The position numbers and the translations under genes are program-made. This document shows, piece after piece, positions 1-9,513 of a stretch of DNA of 50,900 nucleotides. The first letter of the stretch is position 1; the number at the start of each line of letters is the position of its first letter. Origin of the DNA: an uncultured Desulfovibrio sp. (GTDB taxonomy: Bacteria; Desulfobacterota; Desulfovibrionia; Desulfovibrionales; Desulfovibrionaceae); contig CAJOMG010000006.1 in the NCBI GenBank assembly GCA_905235595.1, positions 1-50,900 on the forward strand, given 5' to 3'. The notes under the pieces were generated by a model that saw only the letters and a program-made list of their open reading frames with translations, had not been told where the DNA came from and searched no databases.

Positions 1-211
1 GGTTCATCCCCACGCGTGTGGGGAACACTTCAGCCCAGCAAGGCACATTTCAGACTCATACGGTTCATCCCCACGCGTGTGGGGAACACCTGTGTTTCAC
101 CCGCTGACTTTCTTCCTGGCGCGGTTCATCCCCACGCGTGTGGGGAACACGGCTCTTGCCCAAAAGACTTGCATTGATGTAACGGTTCATCCCCACGCGT
201 GTGGGGAACAC
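1..211 (-). CRISPR. Type I-E CRISPR array (leader-proximal end, cut by the window edge)
   Basis: Four copies of one 29-base repeat lie at 61-base intervals: up to 28 (its first base is outside the window), 61-89, 122-150 and 183-211. The three spacers, 29-60, 90-121 and 151-182, are each 32 bases, the usual type I-E geometry. Read on the minus strand the repeat starts GTGTTCCCC and ends ATGAACCG. It holds a CCCCAC/GTGGGG stem with a four-base loop, the hairpin that Cas6e would cut to leave an eight-base 5' handle. This orientation places the leader on the right, next to cas2, so the spacer at 151-182 is the newest. All visible repeats are identical, as expected for an intact array near its leader. 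No spacer target was identified. Confidence 0.97.
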
Positions 212-253
212 TCTTATTAAAAACATTTTTAATAACGCAAGCTTATATTATCT
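212..253 (-). promoter_or_regulatory. CRISPR leader (short, AT-rich)
   Basis: Only 42 bases separate the first repeat from the cas2 stop codon. They are AT-rich and include a small inverted repeat (TTATTAAAAA...TTTTTAATAA, about 213-234). Type I-E leaders are usually longer, so the array promoter and any IHF site probably extend into the 3' end of cas2. That is inferred from position; no clear -35/-10 pair was found. Confidence 0.5.
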
Positions 254-1449
<1,196 letters not shown>

Positions 1450-1460
<11 letters not shown>

Positions 1461-2130
1461 TATGGTGTGTTCCCTGATGCCATATGATGCGCCGCAAGCT
1501 GTACTGCCTAGCCGCAGATGCAAAGGACAGCGGCATATCTGACACACTGTCCTCCCCAGTCACAAAGGAAGGGGCTTCTTCCATCCATACTAAATCATAA
1601 AGAGGACACGGTAGGCATTGACGCCCGGCTTCTTCCTCAGTGGGAAAAAGTCCGACAAAGACCGGAGCCGAAGGAATACAGCACTTACGCCCCAGCCACA
1701 ATCCCCAGACTGGATCTTCTAGTGCCGCAGCTGCCTGTTCCAGCACAGGACGATTTCCAGAAAGAAAGACACAAAATGCTGCGTCCAGCAGATACTGGCG
1801 ACGCGTGATATGACAGTCCTTGCTGCCACCTCCTGCCTTTGGGGTATCCAGCACGGTATGATAATCTTCCAGCCGCCGCACGGTCAGTTTCCTTCCCCTA
1901 CATAAACGCGGCATCACTACAGCCTTCATGTGCAGATCGGTGCAACGGCCAAGCCAATTCTGTTCATCTTCAGAGCCACGCGGCAGACCAAGGGCTGCGC
2001 AGATCATACCCATGACGGCGCTGCGCGAGGGAAGCAAATCCGTGTTGCGTCGGTTAAACTGGCTTGTTGTTCCCCAAGACTGTAGTGGCCCTTCGAGACG
2101 CAGAACCAGACATGCCTTGTCAACGCACAT
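1450..2130 (-). CDS. cas5e: Cascade subunit Cas5e (CasD)
   Basis: This 226-residue RAMP-fold protein is the Cascade subunit expected to cap the 5' handle of the crRNA. The N-terminal segment (LVLRLEGPLQSWGTTSQF) followed by PSRSAVMGMICAALGLPRG is the Cas5e signature. It starts inside the last codons of cas7e (11-base overlap) and ends inside the start of cas1, so it is an internal gene of the operon. The N-terminus shows a few extra residues (MCVDKA) relative to the family; the next possible start would remove conserved residues, so the ATG at 2130 is kept. Confidence 0.93.
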
Positions 2131-3154
2131 GTTGGGCCACCACCTTCAGTATCTTTGCCAGAGGCATGTCGGGCAAGCGGCATTCAACCGCAGCTGTAAT
2201 ACCCCATGTATTTTGCAGGCGGGCGTATTCTTCCTCCAGCTTTTGGCGGGACGCCGCAATAATCCCGCCTTTTGTCCACACGGGTTCCTCGAATGCATTG
2301 ACGAGCTGTACGGGATGGCCCTTTTCCCGCACAATGGCAAGCGCGAAGGAAGGCAGAGTGGCAGCATGCATGGAATTGTGACGGGCCGCTGGCATAGCTG
2401 TAAGTGTTGCGCGAACAAACAAGCTGAGCACCTCCTGTCTTTCTTCAGTTGTGAGACAGCCAAGATGCGCTTTGTCCTCCAGCATATCCAGATTCAGAGC
2501 TGCAAAACGGTAGAAGGTTGCTGAATTGAATTCCAGCGTACCTGTCATACCAGCCCCGGCGTCTTCAGCGTCTTCAGGCTTCAGGTCGTCCACAGCGGAA
2601 AAAAAATCAATTTCATTGGACACACGGTGTGTGGACAGGGCATGGCCAAACATAGCCGCGCCTTCCAGCGTCAGGGTATGGTCTGAAGCAACCATGCGGC
2701 CGAACAGGGCAATATCGGCGGCATCGCCGGGCAAAACCTTTCCTAGAGCTTTTACTGCCTTTTTGGCGTCCTTGTTTTCTGCGTATGCGTCAGCCAGCAG
2801 GTCAAGCTCCTGTGGAGAAGAGAAAAAGAGGGTCTTTATCCGGGTAGGCGGGTTATCCAGTTTGGCAAGGGCCTCACCCATCTTTTCCGCCCCTTGTTGC
2901 GCTTCATCTTGTGAAAGACCACGTTGCGTCAACCTGTCACGCAAAGGCTCTATGATCAGACGTGTGCGGTGGCCGGCAAAACGCTGCGGTGATTCCTCCG
3001 CCATCATCTTACGAATAGCGCGCTTCCAGCACTGACTGGACACGCGAGCACGGGGTACATTGCCAAACACGGCTGTCTTGGGCGAACCGAAATCGTCACG
3101 ATTGAGACAAGCCACAGGCACGGACTGGAGAATATGCAGTTCAAGATGTCGCAT
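2120..3154 (-). CDS. cas7e: Cascade backbone subunit Cas7e (CasC/Cse4)
   Basis: This 344-residue protein forms the six-copy helical backbone of Cascade along the crRNA spacer. Family features include the N-terminal LELHILQSVPVACLNRDDFG, then RARVSSQCWKRAIRK, and ARHNSMHAATLPSFALA near residues 265-280. The reading frame is open further upstream to 3388, but the ATG at 3154 is preceded by AAGGAAG at a suitable distance and starts the protein at the conserved MRHLELH. The upstream extension is arginine-rich and lies antisense-free inside the cas6e coding region, so it was rejected. A 23-base gap separates it from cas6e, the only gap between genes of the cas operon. Confidence 0.94.
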   Translation of the reverse strand: MRHLELHILQSVPVACLNRDDFGSPKTAVFGNVPRARVSSQCWKRAIRKMMAEESPQRFAGHRTRLIIEPLRDRLTQRGLSQDEAQQGAEKMGEALAKLDNPPTRIKTLFFSSPQELDLLADAYAENKDAKKAVKALGKVLPGDAADIALFGRMVASDHTLTLEGAAMFGHALSTHRVSNEIDFFSAVDDLKPEDAEDAGAGMTGTLEFNSATFYRFAALNLDMLEDKAHLGCLTTEERQEVLSLFVRATLTAMPAARHNSMHAATLPSFALAIVREKGHPVQLVNAFEEPVWTKGGIIAASRQKLEEEYARLQNTWGITAAVECRLPDMPLAKILKVVAQHVR

Positions 3155-3177
3155 AATGCTTCCTTTGAATAGGTTGA

Positions 3178-3804
3178 CTAGTGTATTGGTTGAAGGAGCA
3201 GCATACCGAAACCGAAACCCTTGGCGCTGCCGACGCCTTTGCGGAAAGCTGAAGCAAAACGCTCCCTGTCCGTCACGGAGAGCACGCCGCGAAAACGGAC
3301 GCCCACATGCAGACCATCGACACCATGGCGGCGGAAGTGATGTCGTCCTGCCGAATCCACGGCCAAAGGAACGCCCTCTTCCAGACAAAAACCGTGTTGG
3401 CCACCCTTGACTTTCAGCCAGAGGCGCTGTTCGTTTTCATGTAGTATGGGGACACGTTTGCCGTTTTTGCGTCTCTCTCCATTGGCATCGCGTATAACCA
3501 GCTTACGTGTGGGATTCGCCAGCAGGTCGAAGCGATAACGCTCATGCTCCAAAAAACTGGGCGAGATTTCCTTCACATCCCATCCAGAGACGGGACACCA
3601 GTCAGGCCGCTCGGGCATAGGACCGGAAAGGAGGTAAACGCGGCAACCGCCCTCCAACCAGTCCAGGCGTAAAAGAAAATCCCTTTCCGCATCAGGCATG
3701 CCGAGAAAGCACTGCCATACGGCCCTGTGCCAGTCGTAGTTGTCTAAAAGGCGGCAAACCTCTAAATCATCTTTACTAAGCGTAGCGCGCGCAAGCCAGG
3801 TCAT
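3178..3804 (-). CDS. cas6e: crRNA-processing endoribonuclease Cas6e (CasE)
   Basis: This 208-residue ribonuclease cuts the pre-crRNA at the base of the repeat hairpin and stays bound to the 3' end of the crRNA in Cascade. His26 (in NYDWHRAVW) sits exactly where the catalytic histidine is in the Thermus thermophilus homologue. The C-terminal glycine-rich loop GVGSAKGFGFGMLLL (about 190-204) is the RAMP signature. The start overlaps the cse2 stop by four bases (ATGA). Its place, between cse2 and cas7e, differs from the E. coli operon, where cas6e follows cas5e. Confidence 0.93.
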   Translation of the reverse strand: MTWLARATLSKDDLEVCRLLDNYDWHRAVWQCFLGMPDAERDFLLRLDWLEGGCRVYLLSGPMPERPDWCPVSGWDVKEISPSFLEHERYRFDLLANPTRKLVIRDANGERRKNGKRVPILHENEQRLWLKVKGGQHGFCLEEGVPLAVDSAGRHHFRRHGVDGLHVGVRFRGVLSVTDRERFASAFRKGVGSAKGFGFGMLLLQPIH

Positions 3805-4310
3805 GATGCTGCCTCCCCTTCGGTGCTGTCGGTCTTTCCTATCGCCCAGAAAGATCGGGCCCAGGCTTCGCGTGCTCGTGGCCAGCTGGCCAGATCCTTT
3901 TCCAGCTGGGCATAGTTGACAGGAACACCTTTACTCTTGGCGTAGAGCACGATACGTGCAACACGCCCACATATCTCCTCTGCGTCAGCGGCAAGCATCC
4001 AGCTAAACTTACGAGCCACGGGACCGGGAGCGAAATTATTGTCTACCATTATCCATGGAAATTCGTCCGTGTTGTTGCAGAACTCACGGCAGGTATCGCC
4101 CAAATTTCCTGCAAAACAGTTTTGGGGATGACTGGCGAAGAGTCCGGCCACAGTGCGTACGGCTCGGGCACCTGGCGTTTGACCGATGCCACCAAAAGGT
4201 GCCAGCAACGGCCAGGCCCGCATTTCCTTGGCCGGTATCAACCCCTGGCGCAGGGTAGCGAGAACACCACGGTTTTCCTTGTTACGCAGCAAAAAATCCA
4301 TGAGGTTCAT
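3801..4310 (-). CDS. cse2: Cascade small subunit Cse2 (CasB)
   Basis: This 169-residue protein is the small Cascade subunit, present as a dimer that stabilises the R-loop and non-target strand. The recognisable part is the N-terminal ENRGVLATLRQGLIPAKEMRAWPLL segment (first half only quoted loosely here: NRGVLATLRQG at residues 12-22) and the downstream GARAVRTVAGLFASHP, typical of Cse2. Sequence conservation in this family is low, so the call leans also on position: it starts four bases inside cse1 and ends four bases inside cas6e. Cys and basic residues are spread without other motif. Confidence 0.88.
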   Translation of the reverse strand: MNLMDFLLRNKENRGVLATLRQGLIPAKEMRAWPLLAPFGGIGQTPGARAVRTVAGLFASHPQNCFAGNLGDTCREFCNNTDEFPWIMVDNNFAPGPVARKFSWMLAADAEEICGRVARIVLYAKSKGVPVNYAQLEKDLASWPRAREAWARSFWAIGKTDSTEGEAAS

Positions 4311-5875
4311 GCCTCATCCTCCTTATGGAGTTCCAATATCTTGTTCGTCTGGGAAAATAATACTTTTTCACCTGCTACAAAGGCTCGTAACTGGCGTTCG
4401 TTGTTGCCCCGACAGGCTGATGTGTAAGCATTGAGGGCACTTACCTGCAGCATTTTTCGCCAAGTAACTTTACAGGGCATATACGCATCTGTGCCAAGCG
4501 CATCCAATGTTGCCATGAGCAGGAAAAGATTACGTTCCACGCTGGTCCAGTAGTCGCGGGATGCTTGCGCACGAAGCATGGTGCGTTCTTTATTGCGGTT
4601 GCTTCCGGCCAATTTCAAACGGGTTGCCCAACCACCGTCCAGAACGGTGCGCCAGCGTTCCATGGCAAAGGCCAGTCCTTCACGCTCAGTATCTTCGGCC
4701 CGTTTTACCTCATGAGCGTAAAGCTCGTGTCCTTCCGTGCGAAAGAGAGGCGCAGGGACATGAAAGACAGATTCAACCACATCTACAATATTTGCCTGAT
4801 CGCGCGCCAATCCTCCGACCACCAGATCCACACCTTTGGCATCATTGTCATCCGCATGGGTCAATGCCAAACATCCACCAGGAGTATGTGCCCCTCGTTG
4901 CACGGTGAGGGCGTGCAGCTGCCGCCAGATGCTCTTGCTGGGCTGAACGCCAAGCGTCATACGTTCATCAGCATCATTTTCCCCCATGCGTAGGACAACG
5001 GTGGCGCTGGGTTCTGGGGGGAAATCCTGATTGGCAGTGTTGAAAGCCGGATATGTTAAGCCGTTGCCCAACAGCATGGAGGTACCGTCATGTTGCAACA
5101 AAACGGCACGTGACAACGGAACCATACGCCCCAAAAAAGTGCGCGTGGCATTGCGCACGGCAGCCTCGTCTTGAGGGCTTTGGGGAAACATTTCCCAGAT
5201 CGGGCGACCACGCCAGTCGTCTCCAAGGGTGGCGTAGTCACGCAAGCAATCTGCAGAAAGCAGATTCAGCCATACGGTCTCCGGGAGATCTGTTCCCCGC
5301 ACAAAGGTGTGCAGCATGGAGCCAGGGACGCAAGGCGCGTCACTGGAATAGCGGTCCATGGTCTGTCCGTTCCACGCAACACTCCCGGTACTGCCACCGG
5401 GACTGAACATCTGAAACGTCAAAAGATCCAATGCCATCTTTTCCGACCCGACGACCCGACGCGGGTTAAGGGCCTCATGGTCGAAGAGCGTGGAGTTGTT
5501 GCCAGAGGCCAGGGCAAAATCCAGTTTGGATGTCGGCGTCGACTCCCCATTTTTGGCGGCGTTACGTAATCCAGCTATCTGCAGGAAGGGCTTTTCGGGA
5601 TGAAAGAGCTCGAAGCTGTCCCGCCACTGCGTAAGGTAGCAGGCGACGGCTTCAGAGAGACGCTTCCGGCAACCTTGCCAGGCCGTGAAATTCTCTGGAA
5701 TGCCCAGCGCAGCGTGAGCCACGCATAGCAGGAAACGCATAAGCGCTACTCTTTCATGCGGACGCACGGCCAAATCCGCAATGTCTTCATTGGTGAGGCA
5801 CGCGCATAACGAGGCCCACTGCACCGTACCGTTGCGGCAAACACAGGGAATCCAAAGGTCAAAGGCAAGGTTCAT
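4307..5875 (-). CDS. cse1: Cascade large subunit Cse1 (CasA/Cas8e)
   Basis: This 522-residue subunit recognises the PAM and recruits Cas3 to the target. The start MNLAFDLWIPCVCRNG and the early pattern HERVALMRFLLCVAHAALG followed by WRDSFELFHPEKPFLQI are typical of Cas8e. The N-terminal domain carries most of the recognisable sequence; the C-terminal four-helix bundle (about 400-522) is variable, as in the family. Stop and start codons overlap by four bases with cse2 and with cas3, so the first three genes of the operon are tightly coupled. There is no sign of truncation. Confidence 0.94.
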   Translation of the reverse strand: MNLAFDLWIPCVCRNGTVQWASLCACLTNEDIADLAVRPHERVALMRFLLCVAHAALGIPENFTAWQGCRKRLSEAVACYLTQWRDSFELFHPEKPFLQIAGLRNAAKNGESTPTSKLDFALASGNNSTLFDHEALNPRRVVGSEKMALDLLTFQMFSPGGSTGSVAWNGQTMDRYSSDAPCVPGSMLHTFVRGTDLPETVWLNLLSADCLRDYATLGDDWRGRPIWEMFPQSPQDEAAVRNATRTFLGRMVPLSRAVLLQHDGTSMLLGNGLTYPAFNTANQDFPPEPSATVVLRMGENDADERMTLGVQPSKSIWRQLHALTVQRGAHTPGGCLALTHADDNDAKGVDLVVGGLARDQANIVDVVESVFHVPAPLFRTEGHELYAHEVKRAEDTEREGLAFAMERWRTVLDGGWATRLKLAGSNRNKERTMLRAQASRDYWTSVERNLFLLMATLDALGTDAYMPCKVTWRKMLQVSALNAYTSACRGNNERQLRAFVAGEKVLFSQTNKILELHKEDEA

Positions 5876-8403
5876 GGCGACTCCTTTTGCACTGCAAGGC
5901 CCAACACGTCGTCCCAGTATATATGCTTTCCCGGCACAATGCCTGGCCCTTCAACAACACCATCCTCCCGCACGAGGAGGCACCCGTCGATATGGAAAGG
6001 GGCAAGCCGAACGTCCCGTGGCCGTTGTACGAAATACCAGTCCGCGACCTTAACGGCATTACGGTGCAATGCCTTCACCGTTTCCAACGTAGGTGCATTT
6101 CGGTGAACATGCACAACAAGGTTATTTTCCAGCAGAGTAAGCGTGTTACCCGAATCTTTAATACAGAGAACGAAGGTGTAGTCTTTATGGTCGGAAATCC
6201 TTGTACTGGGAAGGATAGCATCATCATACAACTGTTTCCATATATTTGTTCCCATATTGGCTACGGTCTGTGCTGCCAGATCCTCACCCCACTTTTCTAC
6301 CTCCAGCTCTTGCCATGCTTGAGGACAATCAGCTGTTTCGTATGTGGCAGTCATGAGCGGCCTTATTCCAGAGGGAAGGGAGAGACTTTTACGTCCCGCC
6401 CACTGCTCCAGACTGCGCAAAAGAACCCAAGGTTTATAGACACGTCCCTTGGTGCCTAAGGTTTTCTTAATGGCAGTAACATCCATACAGTACAGACTTT
6501 CAAGTGAAACGACCTCGTCCAGCAAGCAGAACATGGGTGCGGGCACGGGACGATTTTCACGTCGATGTCGCCAAAGACGCCCTAGTCGCTGCAAAAGCAT
6601 ATCAGTGGGAGCCAGCTCGGAAAAGAGTACATCCGCATCAAGGTCTACGCTCTGCTCAACAATCTGTGTGGAAACCAAGATGGCTCCGCAGCTACGCGCA
6701 CCACCTTGGCTGAAACGAGCCATCCACTTTTTTTCCAGGCTGTCACGGAGATAGAAAGGAAAACGTGAATGTAACAGCCCAAGTGCAATGGCAGTATCGT
6801 CGCACTCCTGCTTCAAGGATTGGTAGGTCTGTTGCGCGCTATCAACGGTGTCGCAGACCCAGAGCACCTGCGCGCCACAAGAAGCCAACTTGAGCGCTTC
6901 ACGCCTGGCAGCATCAGGCGCGGCGTGGGTGACACACACCTCCTTATCCTGCGGAGCCGGCGGTGTACGGGGTGCAATCGCTACTCCGTCGTTACAGCCC
7001 GTAAGACGGGGGTATGGAGCACGGATGTCTTCACCACTGCTTTCGGCTTCGTTCAGCAAGCCACAACGCACAGATTCCGTAAGCGTCGCCGAAAGGATAA
7101 GTACCGTGCAACCCAGCTGCTCAAGCTCTTTGCACAAGCAGCGGATAAGTGTGCCTGTGTAAACGTCATAGGTATGCACCTCGTCCAGAATGACAACCTT
7201 ACGGCTAAGGGCGAATCGTCGCAAAGGGAAATGCCTGACGGCCAGCACCGCCAGCAAGGCTTGGTCCACCGTACCTACGCCAAAGGGAGCAAAAAGCGCA
7301 CGACGTGTTGTATTAAACCACAGACCGTCCGAACGCAGAGGTGTTTCATTTTTCGGTCCGTCCACCGTGCCAGGGATGGATAGATTCTTCAGGTCATCGC
7401 ACAACCAGGCGTTACCGTGGATAAGTTGCACCCTGGTGACATCTGGACAGATGCGTCGAGCAAAGTCAGTAAGACGAAGAAACATGAGGTTGCTGGTCGC
7501 CTGGGTTGGGAGAGCGAAATAGACACCCTGGGCTTGTCCAACCTGCAGTAGATTATAGGCAGTCCACAGGGCAGCTTCGGTCTTACCCATGCCCATGGGC
7601 GCCTCAAGCACATAGATACCTGGTTTGGTGATAGCCGTCGTACAAGCCGTCTGCATGGGATAAGGGACCTTGCCCAAAAAAATATCGGCAAAGTCAAGTC
7701 CCTTCGTTACGGTCGGCAGACCAAGGCCGGTGTCTTTTACTGCTTTGCTGGCGGCCTCACGCAAATCTTTTTCCGGTAGTTCCCTGCTCGCCGGATAATA
7801 ATCCTCATCCGAACCCAGCCAGTCGGCCAGCGTCACCAGCCCGGCAACGCTCCAAAGGCAGGGGTCGTCTCCAGAAATATTCTTTAAATGTGGCTGGCCA
7901 CATGCTTCCCAGAATTCCAGGAGGCATTCTTGTCGGGCATCCTCTAATTTGCTTTCCGTTGTCGTAGGATGGCAAGGACGTGCAGACCCGTCAGCCAGCA
8001 AGCGACCATGATGTGCTCCGACAACGGCCGCCCAGAAGTATGCAGTTTCACAATCATACCCATGCTGTTGCAGGAACAGTTGAAGACTCTGTTGGGAGAT
8101 GGCGGGATGCCAACGAGTATAGATATCAGCCCAGCCGTAATTGTTTGCCTCCCGCTCTATTCCTTCCAGTCGCAACCATGCCTGACATTTTTGCAGAAAA
8201 TCCAGGGAAATTTTGCCTACGTCGTGAGCGGCAGCCAGAAAGGCCACGGCCTGCGGCTCAAGACCGTTATCCTCGCAAAAGTGTGGGAAGAGACGCAACA
8301 ATTCTTCCGCCACGTAGCGCACAGCCGTGCAATGCTGGCGTACTGAGATGCCGGGCATGCCCTCTCGCGTTGTCTTAGCCCAATCGGTCCTAAACATGGT
8401 CAT
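5872..8403 (-). CDS. cas3: CRISPR-associated nuclease-helicase Cas3 (HD plus DEVH helicase)
   Basis: This 843-residue effector degrades DNA marked by Cascade. The N-terminal HD nuclease domain shows His60-Asp61 (AAHDVGKISLDF), paired histidines at 131-132 (GAHHGR) and Asp194 (TLADWLGS). The superfamily 2 helicase follows: Walker A EAPMGMGKTEAA (267-278), motif II DEVH (407-410), and a motif VI region TDMLLQRLGRLWRHRR. All catalytic motifs are intact. Two in-frame ATG codons lie six bases apart (8403 and 8397), with only a weak GAAAG ribosome site, so the first is used without certainty. It is the first gene of the cas operon; the promoter must lie to its right in 8404-8500, where no strong -35/-10 pair was seen. 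Confidence 0.95.
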   Translation of the reverse strand: MTMFRTDWAKTTREGMPGISVRQHCTAVRYVAEELLRLFPHFCEDNGLEPQAVAFLAAAHDVGKISLDFLQKCQAWLRLEGIEREANNYGWADIYTRWHPAISQQSLQLFLQQHGYDCETAYFWAAVVGAHHGRLLADGSARPCHPTTTESKLEDARQECLLEFWEACGQPHLKNISGDDPCLWSVAGLVTLADWLGSDEDYYPASRELPEKDLREAASKAVKDTGLGLPTVTKGLDFADIFLGKVPYPMQTACTTAITKPGIYVLEAPMGMGKTEAALWTAYNLLQVGQAQGVYFALPTQATSNLMFLRLTDFARRICPDVTRVQLIHGNAWLCDDLKNLSIPGTVDGPKNETPLRSDGLWFNTTRRALFAPFGVGTVDQALLAVLAVRHFPLRRFALSRKVVILDEVHTYDVYTGTLIRCLCKELEQLGCTVLILSATLTESVRCGLLNEAESSGEDIRAPYPRLTGCNDGVAIAPRTPPAPQDKEVCVTHAAPDAARREALKLASCGAQVLWVCDTVDSAQQTYQSLKQECDDTAIALGLLHSRFPFYLRDSLEKKWMARFSQGGARSCGAILVSTQIVEQSVDLDADVLFSELAPTDMLLQRLGRLWRHRRENRPVPAPMFCLLDEVVSLESLYCMDVTAIKKTLGTKGRVYKPWVLLRSLEQWAGRKSLSLPSGIRPLMTATYETADCPQAWQELEVEKWGEDLAAQTVANMGTNIWKQLYDDAILPSTRISDHKDYTFVLCIKDSGNTLTLLENNLVVHVHRNAPTLETVKALHRNAVKVADWYFVQRPRDVRLAPFHIDGCLLVREDGVVEGPGIVPGKHIYWDDVLGLAVQKESP

Positions 8404-8497
8404 TGTCTTTCAATTTCGTCTTCTTCGCTTTTTTCTTTCTGCCATTAACAATAATGTGTTCATCTTGCCTGCTAAGTACACATTAAAGCCATAGCAG

Positions 8498-8830
8498 TTA
8501 TTGTATCATCGCCGGTTCAAAATTTAGAGTGATGTAGATGGCCCCGGCTGTTAAATAGCCCCCAACGCTTTCATAGCTTGAGTGCGGCGAGCGAGAATAG
8601 AGCCAACGGAAGCTCGTCGGAGCCCGCCGCCACCCTACATTGTCTCGCAAGCGTCCACAGCCATCCCCTGGAAATACGCATGGATCGTGATGCAACATGT
8701 TGGTGAATGCCGTGCTAGTGAACTGGCTCTCTTGATCCGTGTTAACTATCTCCGGTGTGCCATACTTCGTCAATGTTTCCTCAAGCGCATCCATGAAAAA
8801 ACTACGTCCATTGTGGCGGAATGCCGCTTC
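8498..8830 (-). pseudogene. IS3-family transposase (OrfB) remnant
   Basis: Read on the minus strand, a 98-residue stretch carries the catalytic-core pattern of IS3/IS150 OrfB transposases: ALEETLTKYGTPEIVNTDQ, then QFTSTAFTNML, and a weak DGCGRLRDNV. The preceding SATMDVVFS, another OrfB landmark, lies just upstream in a different frame, which points to a one-base frameshift in the T-run near 8793-8798. Beyond DNV the sequence slides out of frame (remnants such as YESVGGYLT remain). The N-terminal half of the transposase and OrfA are missing and no terminal inverted repeats were recognised. It is a dead fragment that marks an old insertion next to the cas operon. Confidence 0.75.
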
Positions 8831-8934
8831 CTTACGGCGTTCCTCACTCAGATTACCATTTCGCTCTCCTTCTCGAACAAGATCAAGCTATCACAATTGT
8901 CTGCATTTTGGTGAGCACCTCACTCAGTGGGTGT

Positions 8935-9075
8935 GATACACAAACCACAGGTGTAGTGCGTTGCGACCAGCCCCGTGCCCTTGATTTGCGGGCACGATCT
9001 GGCAGGCGTTTGGAAAATGTTCCACCCGCAATCATGGAGGAAGTTCTCGCCAGGCTGGAGACTATTTTCAGTTAG
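8935..9075 (+). pseudogene. MazF/PemK-type toxin gene, 3' fragment
   Basis: The reading frame that ends at the stop codon 9073-9075 carries VVRCDQPRALDLRARSGRR, then PPAIMEEVLARLETIF. This is the C-terminal third of PemK/MazF endoribonucleases, where the family shows a DQIRxLDWRAR-type segment and an EVLARLETLL-type helix. The rest of the toxin, including its N-terminal strands and catalytic arginine region, is absent; the preceding codons (before about 8935) look unrelated. No MazE-like antitoxin was seen. It is a remnant of a toxin-antitoxin module, cut next to the IS3 fragment. The family call rests on about 40 residues. Confidence 0.6.
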
Positions 9076-9341
9076 TCAAAGAAGGATATGGCCACGCGGC
9101 ATTGCCCACCTCTTTGCCATGTGAGAGTCGCAGTAATGGCGGTACACGGAGTTGTGCTCCCTTAAGCGGAGGGTTGGCGAAGATCATATCTCCCCGTACG
9201 ACCTGCTCTGAGAAAGATGAAGTTCGCCTTAGCCTAGTCCGAAATTAATAATTGTGTTTCCCTTACATCAGATCGATATGTATACAAAAATGGCCATGCT
9301 GGATGTCAGGGACCTGGCAGTCTGACACAAATAAAAATTGA
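9076..9341. other. Decayed accessory DNA without an intact gene
   Basis: No complete reading frame with a ribosome site was found. A minus-strand frame around 9080-9240 reads VVRGDMIFANPPLKGAQL, which faintly recalls the NPPF/NPPY motif of adenine DNA methyltransferases such as HsdM, but it has no start, it stops soon after, and nothing else supports it. Near 9330 the bases GACACAAATAAAAATTGACC resemble the end of an insertion sequence, which could not be confirmed by eye. Together with the two pseudogenes it makes up about 1.1 kb of relic sequence between the cas operon and traT. Confidence 0.4.
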
Positions 9342-9369
9342 CCCCGACCCAGCGAACTGGGAGACGGGG
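9329..9369 (-). terminator. Possible rho-independent terminator downstream of traT
   Basis: Two stacked stems, CCCCG (9342-9346) with CGGGG (9365-9369) and CCCAG (9348-9352) with CTGGG (9357-9361), enclose the loop CGAA. On the minus strand the hairpin is followed by a T-rich stretch (TCAATTTTTATTT). It lies about 145 bases beyond the traT stop, which is far, so the link to traT is an inference. Confidence 0.4.
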
Positions 9370-9397
9370 GCATGATAAATTTCCTTTCGCAATAGCT

Positions 9398-9420
9398 GTT
9401 AGTCAACTTTGCTGACTAAC
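9398..9420. repeat. Perfect 8-base inverted repeat
   Basis: GTTAGTCA at 9398-9405 and TGACTAAC at 9413-9420 form a perfect stem with a seven-base loop. No T-run follows on either strand, so it is not an obvious terminator. It could be an operator or a relic of a mobile-element end. Confidence 0.5.
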
Positions 9421-9513
9421 GAATGACGGCTCAACAGTAAGGCAAACCTGAAGGGAAGGCTCCTGCCAAAAGAAAAGATTTGCTACATCAGGGTCCTCAC
9501 CTGAAGAAACAAA

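Noticed and set aside
3155..3388. Longer N-terminus for cas7e
   Set aside because: The extension overlaps cas6e, is arginine-rich, and the ATG at 3154 has a clear ribosome site and conserved start.
9080..9240. Adenine DNA methyltransferase fragment (minus strand)
   Set aside because: Only one NPPL motif supports it; there is no start, no second motif and no neighbouring restriction gene, so it was not annotated as a gene.
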